Assembly: GCA_020248665.1 (NCBI GenBank)
Contig: JADCHE010000023.1
Coordinates: forward strand, 1 to 64,000
Direction of reading: 5' to 3'
Source of the DNA: Burkholderiales bacterium
GTDB taxonomy: Bacteria > Pseudomonadota > Gammaproteobacteria > Burkholderiales > Burkholderiaceae_E
Length of the DNA stretch: 64,000 nt
Part shown: piece by piece, positions 8,885 to 17,675 of the stretch
How positions within the stretch are numbered: the stretch's first letter is position 1
Layout of the letters: the number at the start of each line of letters is the position of its first letter
Made by a program: the position numbers and the translations under genes
Notes under the pieces: generated by a model
Seen by the model: only the letters and a program-made list of their open reading frames with translations
What the model was told of the DNA's origin: nothing
The model's database searches: none

Positions 8885-10519
8885 ATGTCCTCCTCCGCCC
8901 TCGACCCCGCCGCGCTGCCGCTCTGGCACGCGGCCCTGCTCGCCCTCCCGGCACTCGCCACCGGCCTCGCTGCGCTCGCCTGCGGGCCGTCGCGCGGCGC
9001 CGATGCCGCATGGCGGACGGTGCGCGGCGCGGCGGGCCTCGCGCTCGCCGCGGCGATGGCCTCGCTCGCGGCCGTGCTGCTCGGCGGGGGCGGCAGCGGC
9101 TTCGGGCTGCGCGGCGACGCCGCCGGCGGTATCGTGCTGGTGCTCGTCGCGTTCGTCGGCCTCGCGATCGCGCGCTACTCCGCGCCCTACCTCGACGGCC
9201 AGCCCGGCCTCGAGCGCTATGCGCGCTGGCTCGCCGCGACGCTCGCCGCGGTCGCGCTCGTCGTCGTCACCGACCACCTGCTGGTGCTCGCGTTCGCCTG
9301 GACCGCGGCGAGCGTATCGCTGCATCGGCTGCTGATCTTCTTCGATCACCGGCCGGCCGCGGTGCTCGCCGCCCACAAGAAGCGGATCGCCGGGCGCGTC
9401 GCGGACGTCTGCATGCTCGGCGCGGTGGCGCTGCTGTACCTCGCATTCGGCACCGCGCACATCGGCGAGCTGGTCGGGCGCGCCGCCGAGGCGCCCGGGC
9501 TGCCGGCCTCGGCGCAGCTCGCGATGGTGCTGGTCGCGTCCGCCGCGCTGCTCAAGTGCGCGCAGCTGCCGTTCCATGGGTGGCTGATCCAGGTGATGGA
9601 GGCGCCGACGCCGGTGTCCGCGCTGCTGCACGCCGGCGTCGTCAACCTGGGCGGCTTCGTGCTGATCCGGCTCGCGCCGCTCCTCGCCGAGTCGCTCGCC
9701 GCCCAGGCGCTGCTGGTCGCGGTCGGCACGTTCACCGCGGTCGTCGCCGCGCTGGTGATGACCACGCGCATCAGCATCAAGGTCGCGCTCGCCTGGTCGA
9801 CGTGCGCGCAGATGGGCTTCATGCTGATGCAGATCGGCCTCGGCGCCTGTGAGATGGCGCTGCTGCACCTGGTCGCCCACTCGCTGTACAAGGCGCACGC
9901 GTTCCTCGGCGCGGGCGGCGCGGTCCGCGCGACGACGCTCGCGCGGATGGCGCCTTCCGAGGGCGCGCCGGGCGCGGGCCGGATCCTCGCAGGCCTCGCG
10001 CTCGGCGCAACCGCGGTTGCGCTCGCGGCGCTGGCGTGGAGCCCGTGGCTGCACCCGACGCCGACGCTCGCGACGCTCGCCGCGATCGTCGTCCTCGCGC
10101 TGGTGCCGCTCGGCCGGCCGATGGCCGCGGGTGCGCTCGCGCGCACCGGGCTCGGTGCGCTCGCGCTCGCGCTCGCCTGGTTCGGGCTGCACGCCGCGCT
10201 CGCCGGACGGTTGGTCGCGGCCGGCGAGCCGGCCGCACCGCTGTGGGCGATCGCCGCGCTCGGCTTCGCGGTGCTGTTCGCGCTGCAGTGCGCGGTGCAG
10301 GCCGCCCCGCGCGGTGCGCTCGCGAGGCGGCTGTACCCGTGGTTCTACGGCGGCCTGTTCCTCGACGAGCGCGTCAGCCGCGCGGCCTTCCGCCTGTGGC
10401 CGCCGCCCGCACCGGCCGCGCCGCCGGCCGCCGCCGCGATGCACGCGATCCCCGTGACCGTCCAGGCCCCCCACGTCCCTCACGTCGCCCAGACCGCCCC
10501 CTCGCTCGGAGCCCGCTGA
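8885..10519 (+). CDS. dabB: DabB, proton-conducting membrane subunit of the inorganic-carbon pump
   Basis: Integral-membrane protein of 544 residues related to NADH-quinone oxidoreductase subunit L / MrpA antiporter subunits. About 14 hydrophobic segments are seen, with the family motif 'LLKCAQLPFHGWLIQVMEAPTPVSALLHAG' region (around residues 222-252; K and H of the proton path present) and 'WSTCAQMGFM' (about 302). On its own it could be mistaken for a complex I subunit, but it overlaps dabA by the ATGA at 10517-10521 and no other complex I genes are nearby. In the DAB system this subunit couples proton flow to CO2 hydration by DabA (established for Halothiobacillus). Confidence 0.93.
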   Translation: MSSSALDPAALPLWHAALLALPALATGLAALACGPSRGADAAWRTVRGAAGLALAAAMASLAAVLLGGGGSGFGLRGDAAGGIVLVLVAFVGLAIARYSAPYLDGQPGLERYARWLAATLAAVALVVVTDHLLVLAFAWTAASVSLHRLLIFFDHRPAAVLAAHKKRIAGRVADVCMLGAVALLYLAFGTAHIGELVGRAAEAPGLPASAQLAMVLVASAALLKCAQLPFHGWLIQVMEAPTPVSALLHAGVVNLGGFVLIRLAPLLAESLAAQALLVAVGTFTAVVAALVMTTRISIKVALAWSTCAQMGFMLMQIGLGACEMALLHLVAHSLYKAHAFLGAGGAVRATTLARMAPSEGAPGAGRILAGLALGATAVALAALAWSPWLHPTPTLATLAAIVVLALVPLGRPMAAGALARTGLGALALALAWFGLHAALAGRLVAAGEPAAPLWAIAALGFAVLFALQCAVQAAPRGALARRLYPWFYGGLFLDERVSRAAFRLWPPPAPAAPPAAAAMHAIPVTVQAPHVPHVAQTAPSLGAR

Positions 10520-12984
10520 TGAACGCCCCCGTCGATCCTTCGCTGCACGCGATCGAAGCCCTGATGAGCGACGTCGCGCTCGCCTGCGACCGCATCGCCC
10601 CGACCTGGCCGCTGGACCGGTTCATCGCGGTCAACCCATGGTGGGGCTGGGTCGGCCGCCCGATCGACGAGGCGGCCGCCGAGCTCGGCGTGCTGGCGCG
10701 CACGCGCCTCACGATGCCGCGCGAATGGTTCCTCGCGCGGTGGCGCGACGGCGCGCTGCGGCGCGAGCACGTCGAGGCCGCGATCGCTCTGACCGGCGCA
10801 CCGATGTCGGCGGAAGCGGTTGCCGCCGCGATGTCGGCCCCGACGCCCTCGCCCGCCGTGCCGCCGCTGGTGTCCGACCTGCGTGACGCGTACGCGGAGC
10901 CAGGCCGCGCGATGCGCTGGACCGAGCTCGTCGTCCACCAGATCGCGCAGCACTGCGCCGCCGTCTTCGACGACGGCCAGGCGCGCTGGCGCATCGACGG
11001 CGGCGACGGCCTCTTCGCGAGCTGGCGTCGCCAGGTCGAGGCCGACCGCGGGCTGCCGTGGCGCCGCGGGCGTCGCACCGCGCTCGCATCGCTGCGCACG
11101 GTGCCGGCCGATCCGCACCTCGCGATCGGCGCCGCGCTCGAGGCGCTCGGCGTCGACGCCGACGCGCGCGCGCCGTACCTGGGCGCACTGCTCGCGAGCG
11201 TCGGCGGCTGGGCCGCGTGGTGCGCGTACCAGCGCTGGCAAGCGCGGCTCGACGGCCGTGACGACGACACGATCGTCGAGCTGCTCGCGATCCGGGCGAC
11301 CTGGGAGCGCCTGCTGCGCGACGACGCCGCGCCCGGCGCGATCGAAGCGGGCTGGGCGCGCGCATGGTCGCGGGCCGACGCGGCGGCCGCCGCGCTGCGC
11401 GATGCGCAACGCGTCGACTGGGTGCTGCAGCACGCGGTGGAGCTCGCCTGGCGGATGCCGCTCGCGACCGCATTCGCCGCGCCGCCGCGGGTGCCGGCGG
11501 TCGAGGCCGCGTTCCAGGCGGTGTTCTGCATCGACGTGCGCTCGGAGGTGTTCCGCCGCGCGCTCGAGGCCACCGGCGAGGACCTGCGCACCATCGGTTT
11601 CGCCGGCTTCTTCGGCCTGCCGATCGCGTACTCGCCGGCCGGCACCGCGCTGACCCGTCCGCAGCTGCCCGGCCTGCTCGCGCCGGGCCCGGTCGCGACC
11701 GAGTCCGCGCCGGACGACGGCGGCCGGCCGCTCGCGTCGGCGCTGCTCTCGAAGCGGCGCGACGCGCTCGCGGCGACGAAACGCTGGGCCGAACTGCGCG
11801 GCACCGCCGCCTCGGGCTTCTCGTTCGTCGAGGCCTGCGGTCTGCTCTACGGCGCGAAGCTGCTCGCCGACGGATCGACCTCGACCCAGCCGCCCCCGGC
11901 GGTCGAGCACGCGGGGCTGCCGGCGGGCACGTCGCCGCGCCCGCGGCTCGCGATCGTCGACACCGACCCGAAGGCCGCCGCCGCGATGGCCCGCGGCATC
12001 CTCGGCGCGATGGGGCTCACCCGCGACTTCGCGCCGCTGGTGCTGCTTGCCGGGCACGGCAGCCGCACGGTCAACAACCCGCACGCGGCCGGCCTCGACT
12101 GCGGCGCCTGCGGCGGCCAGACCGGCGAGGTGAACGCGCGCGTGCTCGCCGACCTGCTGAACGCGCCGATGGTGCGCGCCGAGCTCGCCGCGCTCGGCGT
12201 CGCGATCCCGGCGAGCACGCACTTCGTGCCCGGCCTGCACGACACGACGACCGACGACGTGCGGCTCTTCGACCTCGACGCGCTGCCCGCGACCCACGCG
12301 CAGGCGCTCGTGGCGCTGCGGGAGCGGCTCGCCGCTGCCGGCCGTACGGCCCGCGCCGAGCGCGCCGCCTCGCTCGGCCTCACGCCGATCGCCGGCGACG
12401 CCGACGCGCTCGCCGACGCGATCCGCCGCCGCGGCACCGACTGGGCGCAGGTGCGGCCCGAGTGGGGGCTGGCCGACTGCGCGGGGTTCGTCGTCGCGCC
12501 GCGCGCGCGCACCCGGGGGCTCGACCTCGGCGGGCGCGCGTTCCTGCACGACTACGACTTCCGCGAGGACGCGGGCGGCGCGGTGCTCGAGCTGATCATG
12601 ACCGCGCCGATGGTGGTCACGAACTGGATCAACCTTCAGTACCATGCCTCGACCGTGGACAACCGCCGCTACGGCAGCGGCGACAAGACGCTGCACAATG
12701 TCGTCGGCGGCGGCATCGGCGTGTTCGAGGGCAACGGCGGCGACCTGCGGATCGGCCTGGCGCTGCAGTCGGTGCACGACGGCGAGCGGTGGCGGCACAC
12801 GCCGCGCCGGCTCGCGGTGCACATCGAGGCGCCGCGCGCGATGATCGACGCGGTGATCGCGAAGCACGCGGTGGTGCGCGATCTGGTCGTCAACGGCTGG
12901 CTGCACCTGCTGCGGATCGATCCCGAGGGCGGGCCGGTCGAGCAGCGGCTCGCCGACGGCTGGCGGATCGCGCCGGCGGGCTGA
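10519..12984 (+). CDS. dabA: DabA, zinc-dependent inorganic-carbon accumulation subunit (UPF0753/DUF2309)
   Basis: 821 residues from the ATG at 10519, which overlaps the dabB stop. It is the cytoplasmic carbonic-anhydrase-like partner of DabB that traps CO2 as bicarbonate. The zinc/active-site residues known from the family are present: C337 and D339 in 'FCIDVRSE', H513 in 'LAGHGS' and C528 in 'GLDCGACGG'. The N-terminus 'FIAVNPWWGW' is also diagnostic. No RuBisCO or carboxysome genes occur in the window, so the pump may serve anaplerotic carboxylation or growth at air levels of CO2 rather than autotrophy; this is inference. Regulated probably by the divergent LysR gene. Confidence 0.95.
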   Translation: MNAPVDPSLHAIEALMSDVALACDRIAPTWPLDRFIAVNPWWGWVGRPIDEAAAELGVLARTRLTMPREWFLARWRDGALRREHVEAAIALTGAPMSAEAVAAAMSAPTPSPAVPPLVSDLRDAYAEPGRAMRWTELVVHQIAQHCAAVFDDGQARWRIDGGDGLFASWRRQVEADRGLPWRRGRRTALASLRTVPADPHLAIGAALEALGVDADARAPYLGALLASVGGWAAWCAYQRWQARLDGRDDDTIVELLAIRATWERLLRDDAAPGAIEAGWARAWSRADAAAAALRDAQRVDWVLQHAVELAWRMPLATAFAAPPRVPAVEAAFQAVFCIDVRSEVFRRALEATGEDLRTIGFAGFFGLPIAYSPAGTALTRPQLPGLLAPGPVATESAPDDGGRPLASALLSKRRDALAATKRWAELRGTAASGFSFVEACGLLYGAKLLADGSTSTQPPPAVEHAGLPAGTSPRPRLAIVDTDPKAAAAMARGILGAMGLTRDFAPLVLLAGHGSRTVNNPHAAGLDCGACGGQTGEVNARVLADLLNAPMVRAELAALGVAIPASTHFVPGLHDTTTDDVRLFDLDALPATHAQALVALRERLAAAGRTARAERAASLGLTPIAGDADALADAIRRRGTDWAQVRPEWGLADCAGFVVAPRARTRGLDLGGRAFLHDYDFREDAGGAVLELIMTAPMVVTNWINLQYHASTVDNRRYGSGDKTLHNVVGGGIGVFEGNGGDLRIGLALQSVHDGERWRHTPRRLAVHIEAPRAMIDAVIAKHAVVRDLVVNGWLHLLRIDPEGGPVEQRLADGWRIAPAG

Positions 12985-13044
12985 GCGCGGCGGGCGCCTC
13001 GCAAGGCCCGACGGCCCGCGCGGCGCGCCCGCCCGTATCGGTTC

Positions 13045-14061
13045 TCAGTCGATCGTCACGCCGACCTGCCGCACCACCTGCGTCCAGCGTGCGCGATCGG
13101 CCTTGAGGGTCTCGCGGAACTGCTGCGGCGTCTCGATGCGCACGCTGTTGCCCGCGCCGTTGAGCCGCGAAGCGATTTCGGGCGACTCGAGCACCTGCCG
13201 CACCGCTGCGTTGATCCGCTCGACGACCGCCGGGTCCATGCCCTTCGGGCCGAGCAGGCCGAACCAGATGTAGCTGTTGAAGCCCGGATACCCGGACTCG
13301 GCGATCGTCGGCACGTCGGACACCGTCGCGACGCGCTTCGGCGTGGTCACGCCGAGCAGGCGCACCTTGCCGGCCCGCAGCTGCGGCAGCACCGTCTGCA
13401 CCTGGTTCATGATGCAGCAGACCTGGCCCGACAGCACCGCGGTCATCGCCTCGGGGCCGCCCTTGTAGGGCACGTGGACCATGTCCAGGCCCGCGCGCGC
13501 GTTGAACTCGGCGAACGCCAGGTGCGTGCCGGTGCCGTTGCCGGTCGACGCGAAGTTGTACTTGCCCGGCTCGGCCTTCACCTTCGCGACGAACTCCTGC
13601 ACCGTGCGGACGTCGATGACATCGGGGTTGATCGTCAGCACGTTCGACACGTCGACCAGCGTCGCGAGCGGCGTGAAGTCGGCCTCGACGTCGAACGGCA
13701 GCTTGCGGTAGAGCGCCGCGTTGATGCCGTGCGTGCCCGAGGTGCCGAGCAGCAGCGTGTGGCCGTCTGGCCGCGCGCGCGCGACGAACTCGGAGGCGAT
13801 GTTGCCGGCCGCACCGACCTTGTAGTCGATCAGCACCTGCGTGCCGAGCAGCTTCGCGAGGGGCTCCTGGATCTGGCGGCCGACGACGTCGACGCCCGAG
13901 CCGGCCGGGAACGTCATCACGATCGTGATCGGTCGGTCGCCCGGGAACGGGCCGGTCGGCTGCGCCCGGGCCTGAAGCGGCAGCGCGAGCGCGGACACGC
14001 TCGCAGCCAGGAAGGCGCCGCCCAGGCGCCTGCGGAACCGGAGGTGGAAGGGATCCTTCAC
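13045..14061 (-). CDS. Bug/TctC-family tripartite tricarboxylate transporter binding protein
   Basis: Periplasmic solute-binding protein of 338 residues from a GTG at 14061; the preceding frame is open but unrelated. Signal peptide: 'FRRRLGGAFLAASVSALALPLQARAQ', given here in parts: basic 'FRRRLG', hydrophobic 'AFLAASVSALALPL', cleavage after 'ARA'. The mature start 'DRPITIVMTFPAGSGVDVVGR' region, 'VLIDYKVGAAGNIASEFVA' and 'HVPYKGGPEAMT' are Bug-family hallmarks. No TctA/TctB membrane subunits are adjacent, as is common for Bug orphans. Such proteins bind carboxylates or small organic molecules; the ligand is unknown. About 87 bp separate it from the DMT transporter on the same strand. Confidence 0.92.
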   Translation of the reverse strand: MKDPFHLRFRRRLGGAFLAASVSALALPLQARAQPTGPFPGDRPITIVMTFPAGSGVDVVGRQIQEPLAKLLGTQVLIDYKVGAAGNIASEFVARARPDGHTLLLGTSGTHGINAALYRKLPFDVEADFTPLATLVDVSNVLTINPDVIDVRTVQEFVAKVKAEPGKYNFASTGNGTGTHLAFAEFNARAGLDMVHVPYKGGPEAMTAVLSGQVCCIMNQVQTVLPQLRAGKVRLLGVTTPKRVATVSDVPTIAESGYPGFNSYIWFGLLGPKGMDPAVVERINAAVRQVLESPEIASRLNGAGNSVRIETPQQFRETLKADRARWTQVVRQVGVTID

Positions 14062-14147
14062 GGCGTTGCTCGAGGCAAGTTCGATCGGACGAGGATACAC
14101 CGCCTGCGCGGACACGTTCCGGGCGACCCGGGCCCCGGCGGACACCC

Positions 14148-14987
14148 TCAGCGTCCGGCCGGCCGGCGCGCGAGCACCACCACCGCGATGCCGCCGAGCA
14201 CTGCCGCCGACGCGACCGCGAGCCGCGCACCCGGCGCCTCGCCGAGCAGCAGCACGCCGCCCACGGCCGCGATCGCCGGCACCGACAGCTGCACGGTCGC
14301 GGCCACTGTCGACGCGAGGCCGCGCAGCGCCGCGTACCAGATCGCGTAGCCGAGCCCCGAGGTCAGCACGCCCGAGGCGAGCGCCCAGCCGACGCCGGCC
14401 GCGTCCACCGACGCCCACGGCAGCGCCGCGGCGCTCGCCGCGATCGCGAACGGCGCCGCGCGCACGAAGTTGCCGGCGGTCGCCGCGGTCGGGTCCTCGC
14501 CCTTGCGCGCGCGCAGCGAATAGATCCCCCAGGACACGCCCGCACCGACCATCGCAGCCGCGGCGAAGGGCTCGGGCGCCTCGAACCCGGGCGCGAGCAG
14601 CACCACGAGGCCACCCGCCGCGCAGGCGAGCCCGGCCCACTGCAGCGGGCGCATCCGCTCGCCGCGCGCGAGCCCGACGCCGATCATCGTCGCCTGCACC
14701 GCGCCGAACAGCAGCAGCGCGCCGGTGGCGGCCGTCAGCGCGACGTAGGCGAGCGAGAACAGGATCGCGTAGGCGAAGAGGGCGAACCCCGAGCCCGTGC
14801 TCCCGGCGAGCCGCGCCGGGCCGTCGCGCCAGCGCACGATCGCCCACAGCGCGATCGCACCGCCCGCGAGCCGCAGGGTGGTGAAGCTCGCCGGGTCGAT
14901 CGCCGTGTCGCGCAGCGCGACGCGGCAGAGCAGCGAGTTGCCTGCGAACGCGAGCATCGCGAGGGCGGTGAGCGGTAGCGTGGACAT
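14148..14987 (-). CDS. DMT-superfamily transporter (EamA type)
   Basis: Inner-membrane protein of 279 residues with about ten hydrophobic segments and two EamA repeats, beginning 'LPLTALAMLAFAGNSLLCR' and ending with the short positive 'RRPAGR'. EamA proteins export amino acids or other metabolites. The start at 14987 gives the expected short cytoplasmic N-terminus. It is divergent from the 8-oxoguanine deaminase gene, with 18 bp between the two start codons, so their promoters must overlap each other's coding regions. Because of this context a role in purine or purine-base export is conceivable but unproven. Confidence 0.88.
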   Translation of the reverse strand: MSTLPLTALAMLAFAGNSLLCRVALRDTAIDPASFTTLRLAGGAIALWAIVRWRDGPARLAGSTGSGFALFAYAILFSLAYVALTAATGALLLFGAVQATMIGVGLARGERMRPLQWAGLACAAGGLVVLLAPGFEAPEPFAAAAMVGAGVSWGIYSLRARKGEDPTAATAGNFVRAAPFAIAASAAALPWASVDAAGVGWALASGVLTSGLGYAIWYAALRGLASTVAATVQLSVPAIAAVGGVLLLGEAPGARLAVASAAVLGGIAVVVLARRPAGR

Positions 14988-15005
14988 CCGTGGGATGATG
15001 CCGCG

Positions 15006-16415
15006 ATGATCGCGACCCTGTCCGCGTCCCCGCTGCTGATCCGGCACGCCGACGTGCTGGTGACGATGGATCCGGCCCGGCGTGAGCTGCGCGACGCGGG
15101 CCTGCTCGCGGTCGACGGCCGCATCGAGGCGGTCGGCGACGCCGCCGCGCTCGACGCCGCGCTCGCCGCCGCCCGTGCGGCGGGCCGCGTCGGCGAGCGG
15201 CTGCGACGCATCGATGCGCGCGGCTGCGTGGTGACGCCGGGCCTGGTCAACACGCACCACCACATGTACCAGTCGCTGACCCGCGCGGTGCCGGCGGCGC
15301 AGGACGCCGACCTGTTCGGCTGGCTGACCTCGCTCTATCCGATCTGGGCGCGCTACACGCCGGAGATGTGCGTCGTCGCCGCCGAGGTCGCGATCGCCGA
15401 GCTGCTGCGCTCGGGCTGCACGACCTCGAGCGACCACCAGTACCTGTTCCCGAACGGCGCGCGGCTCGACGACACGATCGAGGCGGCGCGCCGGCTCGGC
15501 ATCCGCTTCCATGCGTGCCGCGGCGCGATGAGCGTCGGCCGCGGCACGGGCGGCCTGCCGCCCGACTCGGTCGTCGAGGACGAGGACGCGATCCTCGCCG
15601 ACTGCGAGCGCGTCGTCGGCCGCTGGCACGACTCATCGCACGGCGCGATGACGCGCGTCGCGCTCGCGCCGTGCTCGCCCTTCTCGGTGAGCCCGCGCCT
15701 GATGCGCGAGGCGGCGACGCTCGCGCGCCGGCTCGGCGTGCGACTGCACACCCACCTCGCCGAGAACGACGACGACGTCGCCTACGGCCGCGAGAAGTTC
15801 GGCATGACGCCGGCCGAGTACGCCGAGTCGGTCGGTTGGCTCGGCGACGACGTCTGGCACGCGCACTGCGTGAAGCTCGACGCCCCGGGCATCGCGCGCT
15901 TCGGCGCGACCCGCACCGGCATCGCGCATTGCCCGTGCTCGAACATGCGCCTCGCCTCGGGCATCGCGCCGATGCCGGTGTGGCGCGCGGCAGGTCTGCG
16001 CGTCGGCCTCGGCGTCGACGGTTCCGCGTCGAACGACGGCGCCGACCTGCTCGGCGAGGCGCGCCAGGCGATGCTGCTCGCGCGCGTCGGCCATGGCCCG
16101 GCGGCGCTGCGCGCGCGCGACGCACTCGAGATGGCGACGCTCGGCGGCGCCGCGGTGCTCGGCCGGGACGACGTCGGCGCGCTCGCACCCGGCATGGCGG
16201 CCGACGTCGCGGTGTTCGACGTCGGTGGACTCGAGCACGCGGGCGTCCATGACGCGGTCGCCGGGCTGCTGTTCGCGGCACCGGTGCGCGCGCGATTCAC
16301 GATCGTCGGCGGGCGGGTCGTCGTCGACGAAGGACGCCTCGCGACCGCCGACGTGCGCGAGCTCGCGCGACGCCAGCGCGCGGCGGTGGCGGGGCTCGCG
16401 GCGGGCGCGGCCTGA
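15006..16415 (+). CDS. 8-oxoguanine deaminase (amidohydrolase superfamily)
   Basis: Zinc-dependent deaminase converting 8-oxoguanine to urate plus ammonia. 469 residues. The metal-binding 'NTHHHMYQSLTRA' (about residue 81) follows the beta-sandwich start 'LLIRHADVLVTMD', and 'ELLRSGCTTSSDHQYLFP' with 'ACRGAMSVGRGTGGLPPD' is the signature of the 8-oxoguanine deaminase / ATZ-TRZ branch. Later ligands are in 'HTHLAEND' , 'WHAHCVKL' and 'VDGSASNDG'. The assignment is from family resemblance, and its product urate would feed PuuD in the same window. It is a separate enzyme from the guanine deaminase at 37 kb. Confidence 0.9.
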   Translation: MIATLSASPLLIRHADVLVTMDPARRELRDAGLLAVDGRIEAVGDAAALDAALAAARAAGRVGERLRRIDARGCVVTPGLVNTHHHMYQSLTRAVPAAQDADLFGWLTSLYPIWARYTPEMCVVAAEVAIAELLRSGCTTSSDHQYLFPNGARLDDTIEAARRLGIRFHACRGAMSVGRGTGGLPPDSVVEDEDAILADCERVVGRWHDSSHGAMTRVALAPCSPFSVSPRLMREAATLARRLGVRLHTHLAENDDDVAYGREKFGMTPAEYAESVGWLGDDVWHAHCVKLDAPGIARFGATRTGIAHCPCSNMRLASGIAPMPVWRAAGLRVGLGVDGSASNDGADLLGEARQAMLLARVGHGPAALRARDALEMATLGGAAVLGRDDVGALAPGMAADVAVFDVGGLEHAGVHDAVAGLLFAAPVRARFTIVGGRVVVDEGRLATADVRELARRQRAAVAGLAAGAA

Positions 16416-16433
16416 CCGGGCCGCCGCGCCGCG

Positions 16434-16958
16434 TCAGGGGTCGTCGCGCAGCGCCGGCTCCACCGACGCGACCCGCAGCACCGCCATCGCGAGGTTGAAT
16501 GCGAGCCGCCGACCCGACGCGCGCAGCGCTCGCCCGGCGATCTTCCGGGCACCGGCCGACACCCAGGTGATCGCGGCGAGCGCCGCCGACATCGAGACGA
16601 CCAGTCCCTTGCCCGCGTCCTGCGGCACGCAGGTGCCCGCCGCGCCGTCGCCGTCGGCTGCGCCCGCCGCCCGCACCGGCCCGGTCGCGATCGACCCGGC
16701 GATCCGGTCGAGGAACGCGATCGACGCCCAGCGCATCGCCTCGCCCGGCACCCGCGACGAGGCGAGCGCGACGCCGGCGCCGAGCTCGATCGCGAAGAAC
16801 ATCGCCCCGAAGCCGAGCGCGACGCCGAGGCGGTGCGGGTTCGTCCGTCTCGGGCCGAAACGCGCGCCGCCGGCCATCGGCATCAGGTTGTCGGAGGCGG
16901 GCAGGATCGCCATCACGAAGGCGAACAGCAGCCGGGCGAGCCGGCGTTCGCTCGGCAT
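16434..16958 (-). pseudogene. LysE/RhtB-type amino-acid exporter remnant
   Basis: A 174-codon frame that resembles the LysE/RhtB exporter only at its two ends. The N-terminal part ('FVMAILPASDNLMPMAGGARFG', 'RTNPHRLGVALGFG') matches the family start, but the usual TPGPNN core reads LPASDN. The C-terminal part ('ALRASGRRLAFNLAMAVLRVAS') matches the last helix. The central membrane segments, including the 'NPK' motif, are replaced by unrelated sequence, and the total is shorter than the usual ~205 residues. Its first 46 bp overlap another frame of the HIU-hydrolase-like remnant. Interpreted as a decayed gene with an internal deletion. Confidence 0.6.
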
Positions 16959-17437
16959 CGGGAGCGGGACCTCGGGCGCGGGGTCGCCCGCATGGCGGCG
17001 ACGGCGCCACTCGGACCGGCACGGTCGTCCGGGTCGCGCCCGCGCCCGTCAGGGGCGCTCGGCCCGCCCGTCCGCCCTCGGGTCCCCCGCCAGGTGGACA
17101 CGCCCCGGGGCGACAGCTTGAACGGCAGGTGCAGGTGCGGCGCGACGTCGACGAGCTCGAAGCGGTAGACGGTGCGCTCCTGGAACGCCGGCGAGCCGAC
17201 GTCGATGCCCTGCGCGCGGAACCACGCGCCGGCGTCGAGCGCCACGTCGTGCGTGCCGGGTGCGACGCCGTCGCCGCGACCCATCCCCGCGTCGTCGACC
17301 AGCCCCGCGTGGCCGACGCGGCCGCCGCCGACGCGCACCCGCGCACCGGCCGCGTCGATGCGGAAGACCTCGACGGTCAGGCCGAGCGCGGGCGTGCCGC
17401 GGCTGACGTCGACCACGTGGACCGGGATGCCGGGCAC
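16913..17437 (-). pseudogene. degenerate second 5-hydroxyisourate hydrolase-like gene with lost stop
   Basis: Transthyretin-like protein from a GTG at 17437 preceded by a good ribosome site (GGGGAGA about 8 bp upstream). Residues 1-118 match the family: 'VHVVDVSRGTP', 'AGAWFRAQGIDV', 'APHLHLPFKLSPRGVSTWRG'. Compared with the intact copy at 5.1 kb, the catalytic arginine region (GRTD) reads 'GHAGLVDD', and the terminal YRGS reads WRGT. Instead of stopping, the frame runs another ~56 codons of arginine-rich, unconserved sequence into the LysE remnant. Homology therefore ends at about 17084. It may be a divergent paralogue, but the lost catalytic residue and stop point to decay. Confidence 0.6.
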
Positions 17438-17450
17438 GCTCGTCTCCCCG

Positions 17451-17675
17451 TCACCCGAGCTTGGCGCCCGAAGCCTCGAGCGCCGCAGCCCAGTCGGTCA
17501 CCTGCTTCGAGACGAACGCGGAGGACGCGTCGATGCTCACCCTGCGCGTGTCGATGCCCGACCTTCACCGCCACCTGCAGCCGTCGGGCGGGACGGTGAC
17601 GACCATCCGGATCGGCTTGTTCGGCCAGGCGGACTGGGCGGATGCGGCGCCCGGCAGGGCGACGGCGAGCGATGA
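17451..17675 (-). pseudogene. Bug/TctC binding-protein remnant (N- and C-terminal scraps only)
   Basis: Two out-of-frame pieces of a Bug-type binding protein. The first, about 17675-17565, encodes a signal-peptide end and mature start ('LAVALPGAASAQSAWPNKP', 'IRMVVTVPPDG') and then hits a stop. The second, about 17543-17451, encodes a typical Bug C-terminus ('FVSKQVTDWAAALEASGAK') followed by its stop. The ~270 residues normally between them are gone. The second piece ends 13 bp before the HIU-hydrolase-like start. Found by translating all minus-strand frames; no continuous reading frame exists. Confidence 0.65.

Noticed and set aside
5579-10483. A 1634-codon minus-strand frame spanning dabB, the LysR gene and the flavoprotein
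   Set aside because: Only its last 212 codons encode a recognised protein (HCCA-isomerase-like). The rest is an Arg/Glu/Gly-rich shadow frame of genes on other frames, a common effect of very high GC.
8885-10519. Complex I subunit NuoL
   Set aside because: The protein is related to NuoL, but it overlaps dabA and no other nuo genes are nearby, so DabB is the better call.
12985-13044. Terminator after dabA
   Set aside because: GC-rich inverted segments are present but no clean stem with a T-run could be drawn.
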